From the NCBI GenBank assembly GCA_044370375.1, contig JBILVQ010000050.1, forward strand, positions 1-16,472: DNA of 16,472 bases. The letters are read 5' to 3'. This stretch comes from JBILVQ01 sp044370375. Its GTDB lineage: Bacteria > Bacteroidota > Bacteroidia > UBA4408. The notes under the pieces are model-generated. The model did no database searches. It was not told the DNA's origin and saw nothing but the letters and a program-made list of their open reading frames with translations. Shown here piece by piece: positions 15,711 to 16,472 of the stretch. Positions within the stretch are counted from its first letter, which is position 1. The number at the start of each line of letters is the position of its first letter. A program made the translations under genes and the position numbers.

Positions 15711-16388
15711 ATGCTACAACAACCGGCCGGTAACAAACCCCAATGGCTTTCCATACCAATGCTTGTCTTGTTATTGGCCGGCTTTTTTTTAAACCCTTCA
15801 GCCGAGGCCCAAACCCTTGTTGAACAAAGAAGACCTATTCAGTTTTCCGGAGTAGTGGTTACCGGAGATAGCCTGAAACCGGTTCCTTTTGTCACCATTC
15901 TGGTGCGCAAAACCAATCGGGGAACGGTGGCCGACTATTTCGGCTTTTTCTCTTTTGTTGCACAGGAAGGAGATACCATCGAATTTTCAACCGTAGGTTT
16001 AAAAAAGTCAAGATTCATTATTCCTGATACCCTCGGTGAAAGTCGTTACAGTATCATCCAAATGATGTTTGAAGACACTGTGCAATTAAGGGAGGCTGTC
16101 ATTTATCCATGGCCAACACGCGAGCAATTTAAACAGGCATTCTTGAATCTCGAAGTCCCTGATGATGACCTCGCACGCGCAAATAAAAATCTTGCACGGT
16201 CAGAAATCAGGGCCATGATGGAAGAAATTCCGATGGATGGCTCCATGAATTACAGAAACGCAAATTACCAGCGTTATACCAAAATGTATTATGCAGGCCA
16301 ATTACCACCTAACAATTTGCTCAACCCTATCGCCTGGTCGAAATTTATCAAGGCATGGAAGAATGGGGATTTCAAAAAGAAAGAATAA
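15711..16388 (+). CDS. Exported protein with carboxypeptidase-regulatory-like domain
   Basis: 225-residue protein with a probable Sec signal peptide (hydrophobic core about 14-27, cleavage after AEA at residue 33). Residues about 41-110 fit the CarboxypepD_reg-like beta-sandwich common in Bacteroidota envelope proteins: FSGVVVTGDSLKPVPFVTILV, then a TNRGTVADYFGFFSFVAQEGDTIEFSTVGLKK stretch matching the G-T-x-D-x-x-G-x-F-x-F and D-x-L/I-x-x-S-x-x-G pattern. The remainder (about 115-225) is a charged helical tail with no recognised domain. The protein lacks a TonB plug or barrel, so it is not a SusC-type transporter. The ATG is 2 nt after the lpdA stop, so the two are co-transcribed, though a functional link to lpdA is not obvious. 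Periplasmic or outer-membrane-associated; role unknown. Confidence 0.85.
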   Translation: MLQQPAGNKPQWLSIPMLVLLLAGFFLNPSAEAQTLVEQRRPIQFSGVVVTGDSLKPVPFVTILVRKTNRGTVADYFGFFSFVAQEGDTIEFSTVGLKKSRFIIPDTLGESRYSIIQMMFEDTVQLREAVIYPWPTREQFKQAFLNLEVPDDDLARANKNLARSEIRAMMEEIPMDGSMNYRNANYQRYTKMYYAGQLPPNNLLNPIAWSKFIKAWKNGDFKKKE

Positions 16389-16436
16389 ATTTTGAGGGAC
16401 TCAATAATAAAGAATTTCTTCCGTTCAAAAGAATCC

Positions 16437-16472
16437 ATGGTATTGAGAACCCTATCTTTTTTATGCCTGCTT
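16437..16472 (+). CDS. Possible start of a further exported protein (truncated by window edge)
   Basis: An ATG at 16437 opens a frame of 12 codons to the window edge, reading M-V-L-R-T-L-S-F-L-C-L-L, which looks like the start of a signal peptide. A TTG at 16392 in the same frame would add 15 residues. It is co-directional with the preceding exported protein and about 48 nt after its stop. Too little is present to name it. Confidence 0.35.
   Translation, partial: MVLRTLSFLCLL

Overview
The window looks like a chromosomal segment of a Bacteroidota bacterium. The base composition is AT-rich and genes are tightly packed with ATGA overlaps. The best promoter candidate matches the Bacteroidota -7 consensus (TAnnTTTG) rather than a sigma-70 box. 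Gene content (M61 glycyl aminopeptidase, Uup-type ABC-F, carboxypeptidase-regulatory-like secreted protein) also fits that phylum. I cannot place it below phylum level. No tRNA, rRNA, CRISPR array, transposase or phage gene was seen.

Layout, left to right. (1) 1-112: nested perfect inverted repeats at the 3' end of a minus-strand gene; the arms may continue past the left edge. (2) 112-738 (-): an internally repeated coiled-coil protein of unknown function. (3) 868-10089 (-): seven compact, co-directional genes that look like one operon. In transcription order they are class I-type HMG-CoA reductase, UbiA-family prenyltransferase, a rifampin-phosphotransferase-like ATP/phosphohistidine enzyme, a DUF3419/BtaA-like aminocarboxypropyl transferase, a phytol/dolichol-kinase-like membrane protein, a GNAT-like acyltransferase, and an AMP-forming ligase resembling OleC/acyl-CoA synthetases. 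A Bacteroidota-type promoter candidate lies about 36 nt upstream of the first gene. (4) 10325-12220 (-): Uup-like ABC-F ATPase. (5) 12347-14095 (-): M61 metallopeptidase with PDZ domain. (6) 14096-14319: divergent intergenic region with an imperfect dyad. (7) 14320-16388 (+): dihydrolipoyl dehydrogenase followed 2 nt later by a small exported protein, then the possible start of another exported protein at the right edge.

The centre of interest is region 3. HMG-CoA reductase makes mevalonate for isoprenoids; a UbiA enzyme attaches prenyl chains to an acceptor; the kinase-like and phosphohistidine enzymes can each phosphorylate small or lipid alcohols; BtaA-like enzymes build an ether-linked aminocarboxypropyl head group on a glycerolipid; and the GNAT and AMP-ligase proteins are acyl-activating or acyl-transferring types. 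Together they suggest a pathway for an unusual prenylated or head-group-modified lipid. The individual family calls are well supported by motifs; the joint pathway and its product are inference. The remaining genes are ordinary housekeeping functions.
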